Assembly: GCA_011055585.1 (NCBI GenBank)
Contig: DRGT01000038.1
Span: forward strand, 1 to 9,263
Length of the DNA: 9,263 nt
Source: Candidatus Nitrosopumilus sp.
GTDB lineage: Archaea > Thermoproteota > Nitrososphaeria > Nitrososphaerales > Nitrosopumilaceae
Direction: 5' to 3'
Shown: positions 1-6,059 of the stretch, one piece after another
Position numbering within the stretch: position 1 is the first letter of the stretch
Layout of the letters: each line of letters opens with the position of its first letter
Notes under the pieces: generated by a model
The model's input: only the letters and a program-made list of their open reading frames with translations
The model's database searches: none
What the model was told of the DNA's origin: nothing
Position numbers and translations under genes: made by a program

Positions 1-390
1 GAAAAAGCTGATGAGGCCATTAGTGCTGGTATAAAGGATGCAGACAAAGCATTTCAAGAAGGAATCAAAAAGGCCGATGAAGCTCTTGATGCTGGAATAG
101 ATTTAGGAATAATTTCTACAAAACAAGCAAGTAAAGAAGCTCAGAAGTACAGAAAGGCGGCACAAATACGAGTCAAGCAATTACAAAAACAAGCCAAAAA
201 AGAAGCAAATCGCTTGAAAAACGAAAGCAGAAAAAAAATTAAAGAAAAGATAGCCACTGTAAAAATAAAATCTTCATCCCGCAAGGAGACTCTTCTAATA
301 CTAGTAAAACTAGGACGCTTGAGAAAGACGGGTGTTATTACAGAAAAAGAATTTCAAAAAAAGAAAAAGGAATTACTAAAGGGAGTCTGA
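1..390 (+). CDS. Coiled-coil protein with SHOCT-like C-terminus (5' end missing)
   Basis: The frame is open from base 1 to a TGA at 388-390, giving 129 visible residues; the start lies outside the window. Visible residues 3-35 form three tandem 11-residue repeats (ADEAISAGIKD, ADKAFQEGIKK, ADEALDAGIDL), a spacing that suits an amphipathic hendecad helix. Residues 41-90 are very rich in Lys, Arg, Glu and Gln with regular small or hydrophobic positions, so a long charged coiled coil is likely. Residues 98-127 resemble the SHOCT domain: a short hydrophobic helix, then L-x-x-L-x-x-G-V-I-T-x-x-E-F-x-x-K-K-x-x-L-L. SHOCT is a short domain common at protein C-termini, often thought to aid oligomerisation. 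No catalytic motif is visible. It could be a structural or membrane-associated coiled-coil protein, and the missing N-terminus may carry the main domain. Function unknown. Confidence 0.8.
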   Translation, partial: EKADEAISAGIKDADKAFQEGIKKADEALDAGIDLGIISTKQASKEAQKYRKAAQIRVKQLQKQAKKEANRLKNESRKKIKEKIATVKIKSSSRKETLLILVKLGRLRKTGVITEKEFQKKKKELLKGV

Positions 391-477
391 GTACGTAGCT
401 GACAAAATAGTTGATAATTAGAAAATATTCCTAGTTTAATTCACTTTTCAAGTTAGAGTACTAAACTAAAATGGTAA

Positions 478-542
478 GGCCCAACGGGAGATTTGAACTC
501 GGACACTTGTATTGTATCTTGGCAGATTAGATTAAGCTACAA
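478..542 (-). pseudogene. Decayed tRNA-like sequence (possibly former tRNA-His)
   Basis: Read on the minus strand, the 3' part looks like a tRNA: the T-loop TTCAAAT at 497-491, the 3' T-stem strand CTCCC at 490-486, and an acceptor 3' strand GTTGGGC followed by C at 485-478. A D-arm-like TAGCTTAATC lies near 539-530 and a CTGCC like a 5' anticodon stem follows. The molecule cannot fold properly: no 5' strand GCCCAAC is present, the 5' T-stem strand is CCGAG where GGGAG is needed, and CTGCC has no matching GGCAG. It is therefore a degenerate copy or a 3' fragment. The C after the acceptor strand would fit position 73 of tRNA-His, but this identity is a guess. Such remnants can mark old integration sites. 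Confidence 0.5.
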
Positions 543-734
543 TTTTTTTGTTTCTTCAAAGTGATTTTCACAAACGTTGATTAGTTTGCCGTTAAAATCA
601 ATTTGTTTTGTTGCCTTTTTTCCACATTCCATAAAAAAGTGGCAGAAAACAGTACGATTTGAATTTAATACAGCTTCAGTCAAAAGATCTATAGAATTTC
701 TTGGCTCTTTAGGATCGTATAGTGACAAAGCCAA
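537..734 (-). CDS. Small putative zinc-binding protein, 65 aa
   Basis: The ORF starts with TTG at 734; there is no ATG in frame before the upstream stop. The protein has Cys31, Cys37, Cys55 and His58 arranged C-x5-C-x17-C-x2-H, which could bind one zinc ion. The acidic/basic N-terminal half shows no known domain, and there is no signal peptide or membrane segment. I do not recognise the family. TATA-like AT-rich sequence lies about 24-32 nt upstream of the TTG, which would suit a leaderless transcript. Its last codons and TAG stop lie inside the tRNA-like remnant, so the 3' end may have been joined to that sequence secondarily. Alternatives are a non-coding stretch or a truncated gene. The ordered Cys/His spacing makes it more likely real than chance. 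Confidence 0.5.
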   Translation of the reverse strand: MALSLYDPKEPRNSIDLLTEAVLNSNRTVFCHFFMECGKKATKQIDFNGKLINVCENHFEETKKL

Positions 735-753
735 AATGAAATAATCGAAGCAC

Positions 754-770
754 CAATATTAACTATATTT
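754..770 (-). promoter_or_regulatory. Possible TATA region for the 65-aa ORF
   Basis: On the minus strand the sequence reads AAATATAG, then TTAATATT, 24-32 nt before the TTG at 734. This AT-rich block could be a TATA box for a leaderless or nearly leaderless transcript. The match is loose. Confidence 0.3.
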
Positions 771-810
771 TTGAACCTTCGATACGAACTGTTAATGGTT
801 TTGTGCATAA

Positions 811-859
811 GTGGGTCTAAAATTGTCCCAAAAACGGTACTTGGTCCTACCAGACCCGC
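811..859 (-). other. Inverted repeat just downstream of argH
   Basis: Three bases after the argH stop, the minus strand carries GCGGGTCT (859-852), which pairs with AGACCCAC (818-811) through eight positions including one G-T wobble. The loop is 33 nt and can form a small GGTA/TACC helix plus a T5 tract. It could be a 3'-UTR structure, part of a terminator or a small RNA. I see no tRNA T-loop in it. The stretch 735-861 holds no convincing gene apart from this and the promoter-like block near 760. Confidence 0.35.
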
Positions 860-861
860 TC

Positions 862-2328
862 TCATTTCATTAATTCTTTGACTTTTTTGGAAAGATTTCC
901 AAAGGAATTTGTTACTTCGTTATCCCTTGCCGTAGTTCCTGTTCGATATGCATTGATTTTTTTGATCCTGTTTGAAATCATTCGCTTTTGTTCTCCAAAT
1001 CCTGAAGAGCCCTCAGAACTCCTATCCTTCAATGATGACGAAATTGTGGTGGATTGAACAATAATTGATACAAGTTTTGCATCAACCTTTGTATCTTGAA
1101 TTGATTTTTTAATTTCAGCAGTTGAAAGATTTGAAAGTGATTTTTTTGCCTGGTGTGCAGTTTGTACAAGCTGGCCTGTAACTTTGTGGCTAGTTCGGAA
1201 TGGAATTCCCTTCTGGACTAGTTTTTCAGCAATATCTAAAGCAATTAGATAGCCTCCTTCTGCGGCTTTTTTCATTTGTTTTTCATTTACAGAAAGTGTA
1301 AGCAACATGGATTTTAGCACAAGTAGTGTAGAGATTGAAATTTTAGATGTTGACCAAATTGCAGATTTTATTTGCTGCAAGTCCCGTCCATATCCAGTTG
1401 CAAGTCCTTTTATGGTTGCTAAAATTCCCATAAGATTTCCAATTACTTGAGAAGTTTTTCCTCGTGTAAGCTCTAAAATATCTGGATTTTTCTTTTGAGG
1501 CATTACACTAGATGGAGAAGTAAACTCGTCAGCTAATTCAATAAACGAAAATTCAGATGTTGACCAAATCACAAAATCTTCAGCAATCTTACTGAGATTA
1601 GTCATAAGAATAGCTACTGCTGCCACATATTCTGCAACAAAGTCGCGAGTACTTGTTGCATCTATAGAATTTTCTACAATTCCTTTAAAGCCAAGCATCT
1701 TTGCAGTGCTTTGCCTATCTATTGGAAGACTTGTACCACCAATTGGACCAGCTCCTAATGGACTTTGATTAACCCTACCATAAATTACATAAAGCCTATC
1801 GACATCTCGGAAAAATGAATCGGTATAAGCTAAAAGATAATGAGAGAAAACTCCAGCTTGTGCTTGTTGCAAATGTGTGTAAAGTGGCATTATGGTTTTT
1901 TGATGTTGCTGTGCTAAAGATACTAACGCCTCTATAGTATCTAAAAGACAATTACACAAAATGTTAATGTCATCTCGAATTTTCATGCGTATATCAAGGG
2001 AGATTTGATCATTTCGTGAACGTGCAGTATGCATTTTTCCACCACTCACAGAGCCTGCTTTTTTGATAACAAGTGATTCAATTAACTCGTGAATGTCTTC
2101 TGCGCCAGATTTTTTATCAAACTTTTCTTTTTTCAGAGATTCTAATGCTTGAAGAATTTTTTTTACATCAGATTTTGAAATTATTTTTTTTTCATAAAGC
2201 ATGATGACATGTGCTTGGCTGCCAAGTATGTCGTACAGTGCAATCTCTACATCATCTGAAGTTGATGAGACATAGTCTAGCGTAATTTTATTAAGATCAT
2301 TTCCAAAACGAGACCGATACAACACCAT
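862..2328 (-). CDS. argH: Argininosuccinate lyase
   Basis: Cytoplasmic enzyme of the fumarase/aspartase superfamily; it splits argininosuccinate into arginine and fumarate, the last step of arginine synthesis. With the ATG at 2328 the product has 488 residues, within the family's usual 450-490. Signature segments are visible: GGKMHTARSRNDQ at residues 96-108, THLQQAQ at 151-157 (region of the catalytic His), PLGAGPIGGT near 190-199, and the flexible catalytic-serine loop SPSSVMPQKKNPD at 271-283. The open frame extends upstream to 2403, but that extension overlaps the divergent gene and its promoter and is not family-like. The in-frame TTG at 2322 (TTG-TAT-CGG) is an equally good start: it is 25 nt from the shared TATA element, the usual leaderless spacing, whereas the ATG is only 19 nt away. 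No other arginine gene is adjacent in the window. Confidence 0.95.
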   Translation of the reverse strand: MVLYRSRFGNDLNKITLDYVSSTSDDVEIALYDILGSQAHVIMLYEKKIISKSDVKKILQALESLKKEKFDKKSGAEDIHELIESLVIKKAGSVSGGKMHTARSRNDQISLDIRMKIRDDINILCNCLLDTIEALVSLAQQHQKTIMPLYTHLQQAQAGVFSHYLLAYTDSFFRDVDRLYVIYGRVNQSPLGAGPIGGTSLPIDRQSTAKMLGFKGIVENSIDATSTRDFVAEYVAAVAILMTNLSKIAEDFVIWSTSEFSFIELADEFTSPSSVMPQKKNPDILELTRGKTSQVIGNLMGILATIKGLATGYGRDLQQIKSAIWSTSKISISTLLVLKSMLLTLSVNEKQMKKAAEGGYLIALDIAEKLVQKGIPFRTSHKVTGQLVQTAHQAKKSLSNLSTAEIKKSIQDTKVDAKLVSIIVQSTTISSSLKDRSSEGSSGFGEQKRMISNRIKKINAYRTGTTARDNEVTNSFGNLSKKVKELMK

Positions 2329-2342
2329 AGGTTCTAGAATAG

Positions 2343-2351
2343 TTATATATA
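2343..2351. promoter_or_regulatory. Shared TATA-like element for argH and the DUF59 gene
   Basis: TTATATATA is the only TATA-like sequence in the 43 bases between the two divergent genes. Its centre is 25 nt before the plus-strand ATG at 2372. On the other strand it is 19 nt before the argH ATG and 25 nt before the argH TTG at 2322. The element is nearly symmetrical, so it could serve both directions, with direction set by flanking TFB-recognition sequence. It could equally drive mainly one gene. Confidence 0.5.
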
Positions 2352-2371
2352 GCATAGACGCTTTGTCGTTC

Positions 2372-2698
2372 ATGTCCCAAGACGTAAAGCAACTGCGAGT
2401 CAAAATATTTGATGAGCTTTCAAAAATTGTAGACCCTGAAATTAATACAACAATTACTGAACTAGAGTTAATTGACGAAGTTGATATTTCAGATGGAAAT
2501 GTTAAAGTTGATTTACACTTAACCAGTCCATTCTGTCCTGCAGTTTTTGGTTTTAAAATCTGCCAAGACGTTCATGACAATCTTCTAAGAGTAGATGGAA
2601 TTAATGATGTAAAGGTTAATGTCTCAAACCACTTTATGGCAGAGCAGATTAACAATCAGGTAAACAATAGTCCAAACCCGAACAAACAGGTTAGCTAG
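2372..2698 (+). CDS. MIP18/DUF59-family Fe-S assembly-type protein
   Basis: A 108-residue protein that is essentially one DUF59 (MIP18/PaaD/SufT-like) domain. Visible hallmarks are the N-terminal helix leading to V-D-P-E-I at residues 20-24, a beta strand region, and the T-S-P-F-C-P motif at 51-56, whose Cys55 corresponds to the conserved Cys of the family. Members help deliver or assemble Fe-S clusters; this role is inferred from the family, not shown here. The polar C-terminal tail (about 92-108, rich in Asn) is probably disordered. I chose the ATG at 2372 over the in-frame TTG at 2363 because it lies 25 nt after a TATA-like box, as expected for a leaderless archaeal message. It ends tail to tail with sdhB, with a 4-bp overlap in the palindrome AGCTAGCT that supplies both stop codons. 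Confidence 0.88.
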   Translation: MSQDVKQLRVKIFDELSKIVDPEINTTITELELIDEVDISDGNVKVDLHLTSPFCPAVFGFKICQDVHDNLLRVDGINDVKVNVSNHFMAEQINNQVNNSPNPNKQVS

Positions 2699-3462
2699 CT
2701 TCTAAAACCTAGTAAATATCCTCTAAGAAGCTGAATTCCCATAGCAGGATCTACTCCTTTTGGACAAACTTGGCTACACGAGCCTGCAAAATGACATCTC
2801 CAGATTCCATGAGAATCATCAATGATTTTGAGTCTGTCATCTTTACCCTTGTCTCTGTTATCCGCAATGTATCGATAAGCCTGTGCAAGTGCTTGTGGTC
2901 CAACAAATGAAGAATCTGTTGCCATGGTAGGACAAACTGAATTGCACAATCCACATTTGATGCAGTTTGCAAACTGAATGTATTTCTCTACTTCTTCGGG
3001 AGTTTGCAAAAGTTGTGTAGTTTTTTCAGTGATTTCAGAGTCTTCACTAATTACAAATGGTTTTATTGATTTGTGAGTTTTGAACATTCTATCAAAGCTG
3101 ACTGCCAAGTCTCTAATGATTGGAAAGTTGTTCATTGGCGCTACTTTTACAATATCCGAGTCTAGCTCACTAATTTTTGTAAAACATGCCAGTCTTGGTC
3201 TTCCGTTAATTATCATTCCACATGATCCACAGGTTGCCTGTCTGCAAGAATATCTTACAGCAATAGAATGATCAAGGTGTTTTTTTGCTTCTAAAATTAC
3301 ATCAAGAACTGTAGTCCATTTTTGATATGGGATTTGAAAATCTATCCATGTTTTTTCACTATCTGTGGCAGGGTTGAATTTTGGAATACGAAGTATAATT
3401 GTTTTTGCTGGTGAAGCCAAACTGTTTGTTTTTTCTTCTGCTAAAGTTGGAATTTGTGCCAT
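2695..3462 (-). CDS. sdhB: Succinate dehydrogenase iron-sulfur subunit
   Basis: Electron-transfer subunit of respiratory complex II; it carries electrons from the flavin in SdhA to the membrane anchor. The 255-residue product has every expected cluster ligand: Cys73, Cys78, Cys81 and Cys93 for the [2Fe-2S] centre, then CIKCGLCNSVCP (Cys167, 170, 173, 177) and C-x5-C-x3-CP (Cys223, 229, 233) for the [4Fe-4S] and [3Fe-4S] centres, followed by the usual PKGVDP. The ORF is open to 3537, but the ATG at 3462 is the natural start: it overlaps the sdhD stop by one base (TAATG), and the extra 25 residues would overlap sdhD with no family likeness. It is the last gene of the operon. The stop shares a palindrome with the convergent DUF59 gene. 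Confidence 0.96.
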   Translation of the reverse strand: MAQIPTLAEEKTNSLASPAKTIILRIPKFNPATDSEKTWIDFQIPYQKWTTVLDVILEAKKHLDHSIAVRYSCRQATCGSCGMIINGRPRLACFTKISELDSDIVKVAPMNNFPIIRDLAVSFDRMFKTHKSIKPFVISEDSEITEKTTQLLQTPEEVEKYIQFANCIKCGLCNSVCPTMATDSSFVGPQALAQAYRYIADNRDKGKDDRLKIIDDSHGIWRCHFAGSCSQVCPKGVDPAMGIQLLRGYLLGFRS

Positions 3463-3806
3463 TAGACGATCCCCATACTTGTCATGAATATAGTCCTTGA
3501 GCCGTATGCAATAACTGCAACCATAGCTGCCACACAACCATACGAAACCGCTTTTTCATACATACGTCCTTGTTTTAGTTCAATCAAAATTGTTCGTAGT
3601 CCATTAAATCCATGTATTGCAAGTAAAATCAAAATGATTTCTAACATTCCTGCATACGGCAAGTACTGATAGTTTGCAATTACACTTTCATATTCTAATG
3701 ACTCTGCAAAGTTTTGTGTCATTCTCATCAAAATGTGAATTGCAACAAATGCAATTGCAGCTAGTGCAGTTCCATAATGAATTTTCATAATATGGCTTTC
3801 TCTCAT
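3462..3806 (-). CDS. sdhD: Succinate dehydrogenase membrane anchor, SdhD-like
   Basis: A 114-residue hydrophobic protein with three likely membrane helices (about residues 11-29, 51-72 and 87-107). His24 ends helix 1, and His65 sits in IHGFNGLR at the end of helix 2. This is the H-x-x-N-G-x-R pattern also found in the neighbouring SdhC, so both are probably complex II anchors and may share haem b and quinone binding. Assignment as D rather than C rests on order and smaller size, and is uncertain. The ATG at 3806 follows the sdhC stop by one base; in-frame GTG (3815) and TTG (3818) would give short overlaps with sdhC and are less likely. Its stop overlaps the sdhB start by one base, so translation of the operon is probably coupled. 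Confidence 0.85.
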   Translation of the reverse strand: MRESHIMKIHYGTALAAIAFVAIHILMRMTQNFAESLEYESVIANYQYLPYAGMLEIILILLAIHGFNGLRTILIELKQGRMYEKAVSYGCVAAMVAVIAYGSRTIFMTSMGIV

Positions 3807-3807
3807 T

Positions 3808-4242
3808 TTACTCACCAAACATTACGGCCAAACCGTACATCATTGCGATTGCAGCAAGAACTATTGCAGAATAGATTGTAATTTTGTGTCTATAGTTTTG
3901 GGATTTTGATATGTATGGATAGTCAGCTCTTCCTGGTTTTCCAACACCAACTCCTCCTTGTCCAAGCATTACTCGAATTCCGTTAACAGTATGAAAAACA
4001 CTCATTCCAATTACTAGTGCAAGAATTATGTGTCCTTCAGTAGTTTGTGTTAATTCTAAAAATTCATCCCATCCTACTTTTCCTTTAAGGATCATACTAG
4101 TTTCATAAATGTGAGCAACAAAGTAAGCAAGTAAACCGAGCCCAGATAATCTCATTAACCAATATGCAAGTCTTTCAATCCCATACCTTGTTGGGTTTGC
4201 CATTCCTCTGATTCCTTCTTTGTTTTCATCCACTGTTGACAT
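3808..4242 (-). CDS. sdhC: Succinate dehydrogenase membrane anchor, SdhC-like
   Basis: A 144-residue membrane protein with a soluble N-terminus of about 25 residues and three predicted helices (about 27-47, 71-93 and 121-142). R-L-S-G at 31-34 followed by His44, and F-H-T-V-N-G-I-R at 83-90 with His84, match the pattern of cytochrome b556-type anchors, in which R-x-S-G begins helix 1 and H-x-x-x-G-x-R carries a haem ligand. Its role is to hold SdhAB at the membrane and pass electrons to quinone. A Gly-rich loop (about 94-104, GQGGVGVGKPG) joins helices 2 and 3. The start ATG overlaps the sdhA stop by one base (TGATG), a strong sign of one transcript with coupled translation. Confidence 0.88.
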   Translation of the reverse strand: MSTVDENKEGIRGMANPTRYGIERLAYWLMRLSGLGLLAYFVAHIYETSMILKGKVGWDEFLELTQTTEGHIILALVIGMSVFHTVNGIRVMLGQGGVGVGKPGRADYPYISKSQNYRHKITIYSAIVLAAIAMMYGLAVMFGE

Positions 4243-5954
4243 CAGTACTTCCTCTCAACTGGTTTGTAATTAGTTATTGTTACTGGATGAGTTTTCATTA
4301 TTGGCTCTTTTGAATCATAATATGCTAGTGTATGGTGTAGAAATTTAGTGTCATCTCTTTTTGGATAATCTGTTCTGGCGTGAGCCCCTCGAGATTCTTT
4401 TCTATTAATTGCTCCAATCAACACAACCTCTGCTACTCTAAATATTGAATCAAGCTCCATAACATTTGAGAAATTTGTATTGTATTCTTTGGCTTGGTCA
4501 TCAACGTGCTTCCAAGTTTGTTTCCTGAGATCTCGAAGTTTCTTTAATCCCTCTACAAGTCCTGCCTCATCTCTGTAAATATATGCATTTGAGTTCATCA
4601 TATCTGTTAGCTGTTGTCTTATTTCATATGGATTAGCACTTCCTTTTCCCCGGAAAATTCCATCATAGATTCTTTTTTCTTCATTTTCTACAAGAAATTC
4701 TGGAAACGGTTCTGATGTTGATTCTTTTTCTATGTAATCAACTGCAAGAGATCCAGTAATCTTTCCCCAAAGAATGCATTCGGATGTAGAGTTTGCTCCA
4801 AGTCTGTTTGAACCATGTGTACTGTTGCATGCAGCTTCGCCAGCTGTCCAAACTCCATGCAGTTCTGTTGCACCATCAATGTTGCAATGAATTCCACCCA
4901 TCATATAATGACAAACAGGTCTTACATCCAAAAGTTCCTGAGAAGGATCAATTCCAGAAAACTTGATAGAAATTTCTCGGATTCCTCCTAGTTTTTCCTT
5001 TATCACCTCATCACCAATGTGCCTCAAATCCAGTTTCATGCAATCCACACCTGTTTCGTGCTTGTAACCACGTCCTCCATTCATTTCTGTAATCATGGCT
5101 CTTGAAACAATGTCTCTTGGTGCAAGCTCCATTTGTTTTGCTGCATAATTTTTCATGAATCTCTCTCCTTTGTTGTTTAGAAGATAACCACCTTCGCCTC
5201 TGGCACCTTCTGTGATTAAAATTCCAGATGGCAATATACCAGTTGGATGAAATTGTACAAATTCCATATCTTTTAATGCAATTCCAGCTCTGTATGCCAT
5301 ATCAAGACCATCAGGTGTTGATGAATAAGCATAAGTTGAAAAACTGTACAACCTTCCTGCACCACCTGTTGCAATTATCAAAGCTTTAGCTTTGATTTGA
5401 TAGAATGTTCCAGATGAAAGCTCAATTGCTGTTAGTCCACGGAATGTTTGTCCGTCATGAATTATTGATGTTGCAAACCATTCGTTGAGAAATTCAATAT
5501 TATCAAACTTTTGGCAAGTATCATACAATGTTTGCATTTCATAAAAACCAACCTTATCAGATGCATAAGTTGCTCTTGGAAAGCTGTATCCACCAAACCA
5601 TCTTTGATCAATTTTTCCGTTTTCTCTTCTGGACCAGGGCATTCCCCATCTTTCCATTTGATAAATTTCTTTTGGCATTTCTTTGCAAAGTCTTTCAGCA
5701 ACATCTTGATCAGCTAAAAAGTCACTTCCTTTTATCGTGTCATAGATGTGTGATTCGATTGTATCACCTTCATCTTCAAAAATTACAGCAGCAGTTCCAC
5801 CTTCAGCAGAAACAGAATGTGAACGCATAACTTGAACTTTGGAAATTACTCCGATCTTTACTTTAGAATTTTTTTTTGAAGCTTCTATAGCTGCTCGCAA
5901 GCCAGCCAAACCCGATCCACAAATAACTAAATCAAATTCTATAGACTCGACCAT
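4242..5954 (-). CDS. sdhA: Succinate dehydrogenase flavoprotein subunit
   Basis: Catalytic subunit of complex II, oxidising succinate to fumarate with covalently bound FAD. The 570-residue length is normal for the family. The N-terminal dinucleotide fold has G-S-G-L-A-G at residues 13-18. R-S-H-S-V-S-A-E-G-G at 44-53 contains His46, the expected FAD attachment residue. QFHPTG is at 234-239, TEGARGEGG at 248-256 and RDIVSRA at 280-286, with the catalytic Arg in that region. HYMMGGI is at 349-355 and AGEAACNSTHGSNRLGANS at 371-389. The C-terminal helical domain ends with the usual RKESRGAHARTDYP (about residue 520). No signal peptide is present; it acts on the inner face of the membrane with SdhB. 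It is the first gene of the operon, divergent from a PadR regulator 103 bp away, with a TATA-like box about 31 nt upstream. Confidence 0.97.
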   Translation of the reverse strand: MVESIEFDLVICGSGLAGLRAAIEASKKNSKVKIGVISKVQVMRSHSVSAEGGTAAVIFEDEGDTIESHIYDTIKGSDFLADQDVAERLCKEMPKEIYQMERWGMPWSRRENGKIDQRWFGGYSFPRATYASDKVGFYEMQTLYDTCQKFDNIEFLNEWFATSIIHDGQTFRGLTAIELSSGTFYQIKAKALIIATGGAGRLYSFSTYAYSSTPDGLDMAYRAGIALKDMEFVQFHPTGILPSGILITEGARGEGGYLLNNKGERFMKNYAAKQMELAPRDIVSRAMITEMNGGRGYKHETGVDCMKLDLRHIGDEVIKEKLGGIREISIKFSGIDPSQELLDVRPVCHYMMGGIHCNIDGATELHGVWTAGEAACNSTHGSNRLGANSTSECILWGKITGSLAVDYIEKESTSEPFPEFLVENEEKRIYDGIFRGKGSANPYEIRQQLTDMMNSNAYIYRDEAGLVEGLKKLRDLRKQTWKHVDDQAKEYNTNFSNVMELDSIFRVAEVVLIGAINRKESRGAHARTDYPKRDDTKFLHHTLAYYDSKEPIMKTHPVTITNYKPVERKY

Positions 5955-5980
5955 TTCGCACTTTGTGCTCTGAAAATTGG

Positions 5981-5990
5981 TTAAATATGT
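5981..5990 (-). promoter_or_regulatory. TATA-like box of the sdh operon
   Basis: On the minus strand ACATATTTAA lies with its centre about 31 nt before the sdhA ATG, predicting a transcript with a leader of only a few bases. It is the best TATA match between sdhA and padR on this strand and would drive all four sdh genes. Confidence 0.5.
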
Positions 5991-6028
5991 ATTGTAGAAT
6001 GATCGGCAAATTTTCGATTAGAAGGGTT

Positions 6029-6036
6029 TTTATATA
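6029..6036 (+). promoter_or_regulatory. TATA box of the PadR gene
   Basis: TTTATATA-type sequence with its centre about 25 nt before the ATG at 6058, the expected spacing for leaderless archaeal transcription. It directly abuts the palindromic operator that begins at 6034. Confidence 0.6.
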
Positions 6037-6059
6037 TCGCTAGCGATATCGCTAGTGAT
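6034..6059 (+). promoter_or_regulatory. Tandem palindromic operator in the padR core promoter
   Basis: A perfect 16-bp palindrome, ATATCGCTAGCGATAT, occupies 6034-6049. The 12-bp unit ATATCGCTAGCG (6034-6045) is repeated directly as ATATCGCTAGTG (6046-6057) with one difference. The positions 6036-6059 together also form a near-palindrome centred at 6047/6048 with one mismatched pair. The block fills the gap between TATA box and start codon, so a bound dimer would block TBP/TFB or RNA polymerase. Binding by the PadR protein encoded next to it, as an autorepressor, is inferred from position and symmetry. Confidence 0.65.

Noticed and set aside
432..468. Inverted repeat TAGTTTA/TAAACTA as terminator of the first gene
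   Set aside because: Only seven AT-rich pairs with a 23-nt loop; likely by chance in such AT-rich DNA.
1028..1040. ATGATGA-like C box antisense to argH
   Set aside because: No matching D box (CTGA) and terminal stem were found; the site lies within a conserved coding region.
2329..2403. N-terminal extension of argH to 2403
   Set aside because: It overlaps the divergent gene and the TATA-like element and has no likeness to the start of argininosuccinate lyases.
3463..3537. N-terminal extension of sdhB to 3537 with extra Cys residues
   Set aside because: It overlaps sdhD fully. The ATG at 3462 overlaps the sdhD stop by one base, as expected in this operon.
5462..5830. Several open frames of 68-100 codons on both strands inside sdhA
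   Set aside because: They are shadows of the sdhA reading frame, without recognisable domains or promoters.
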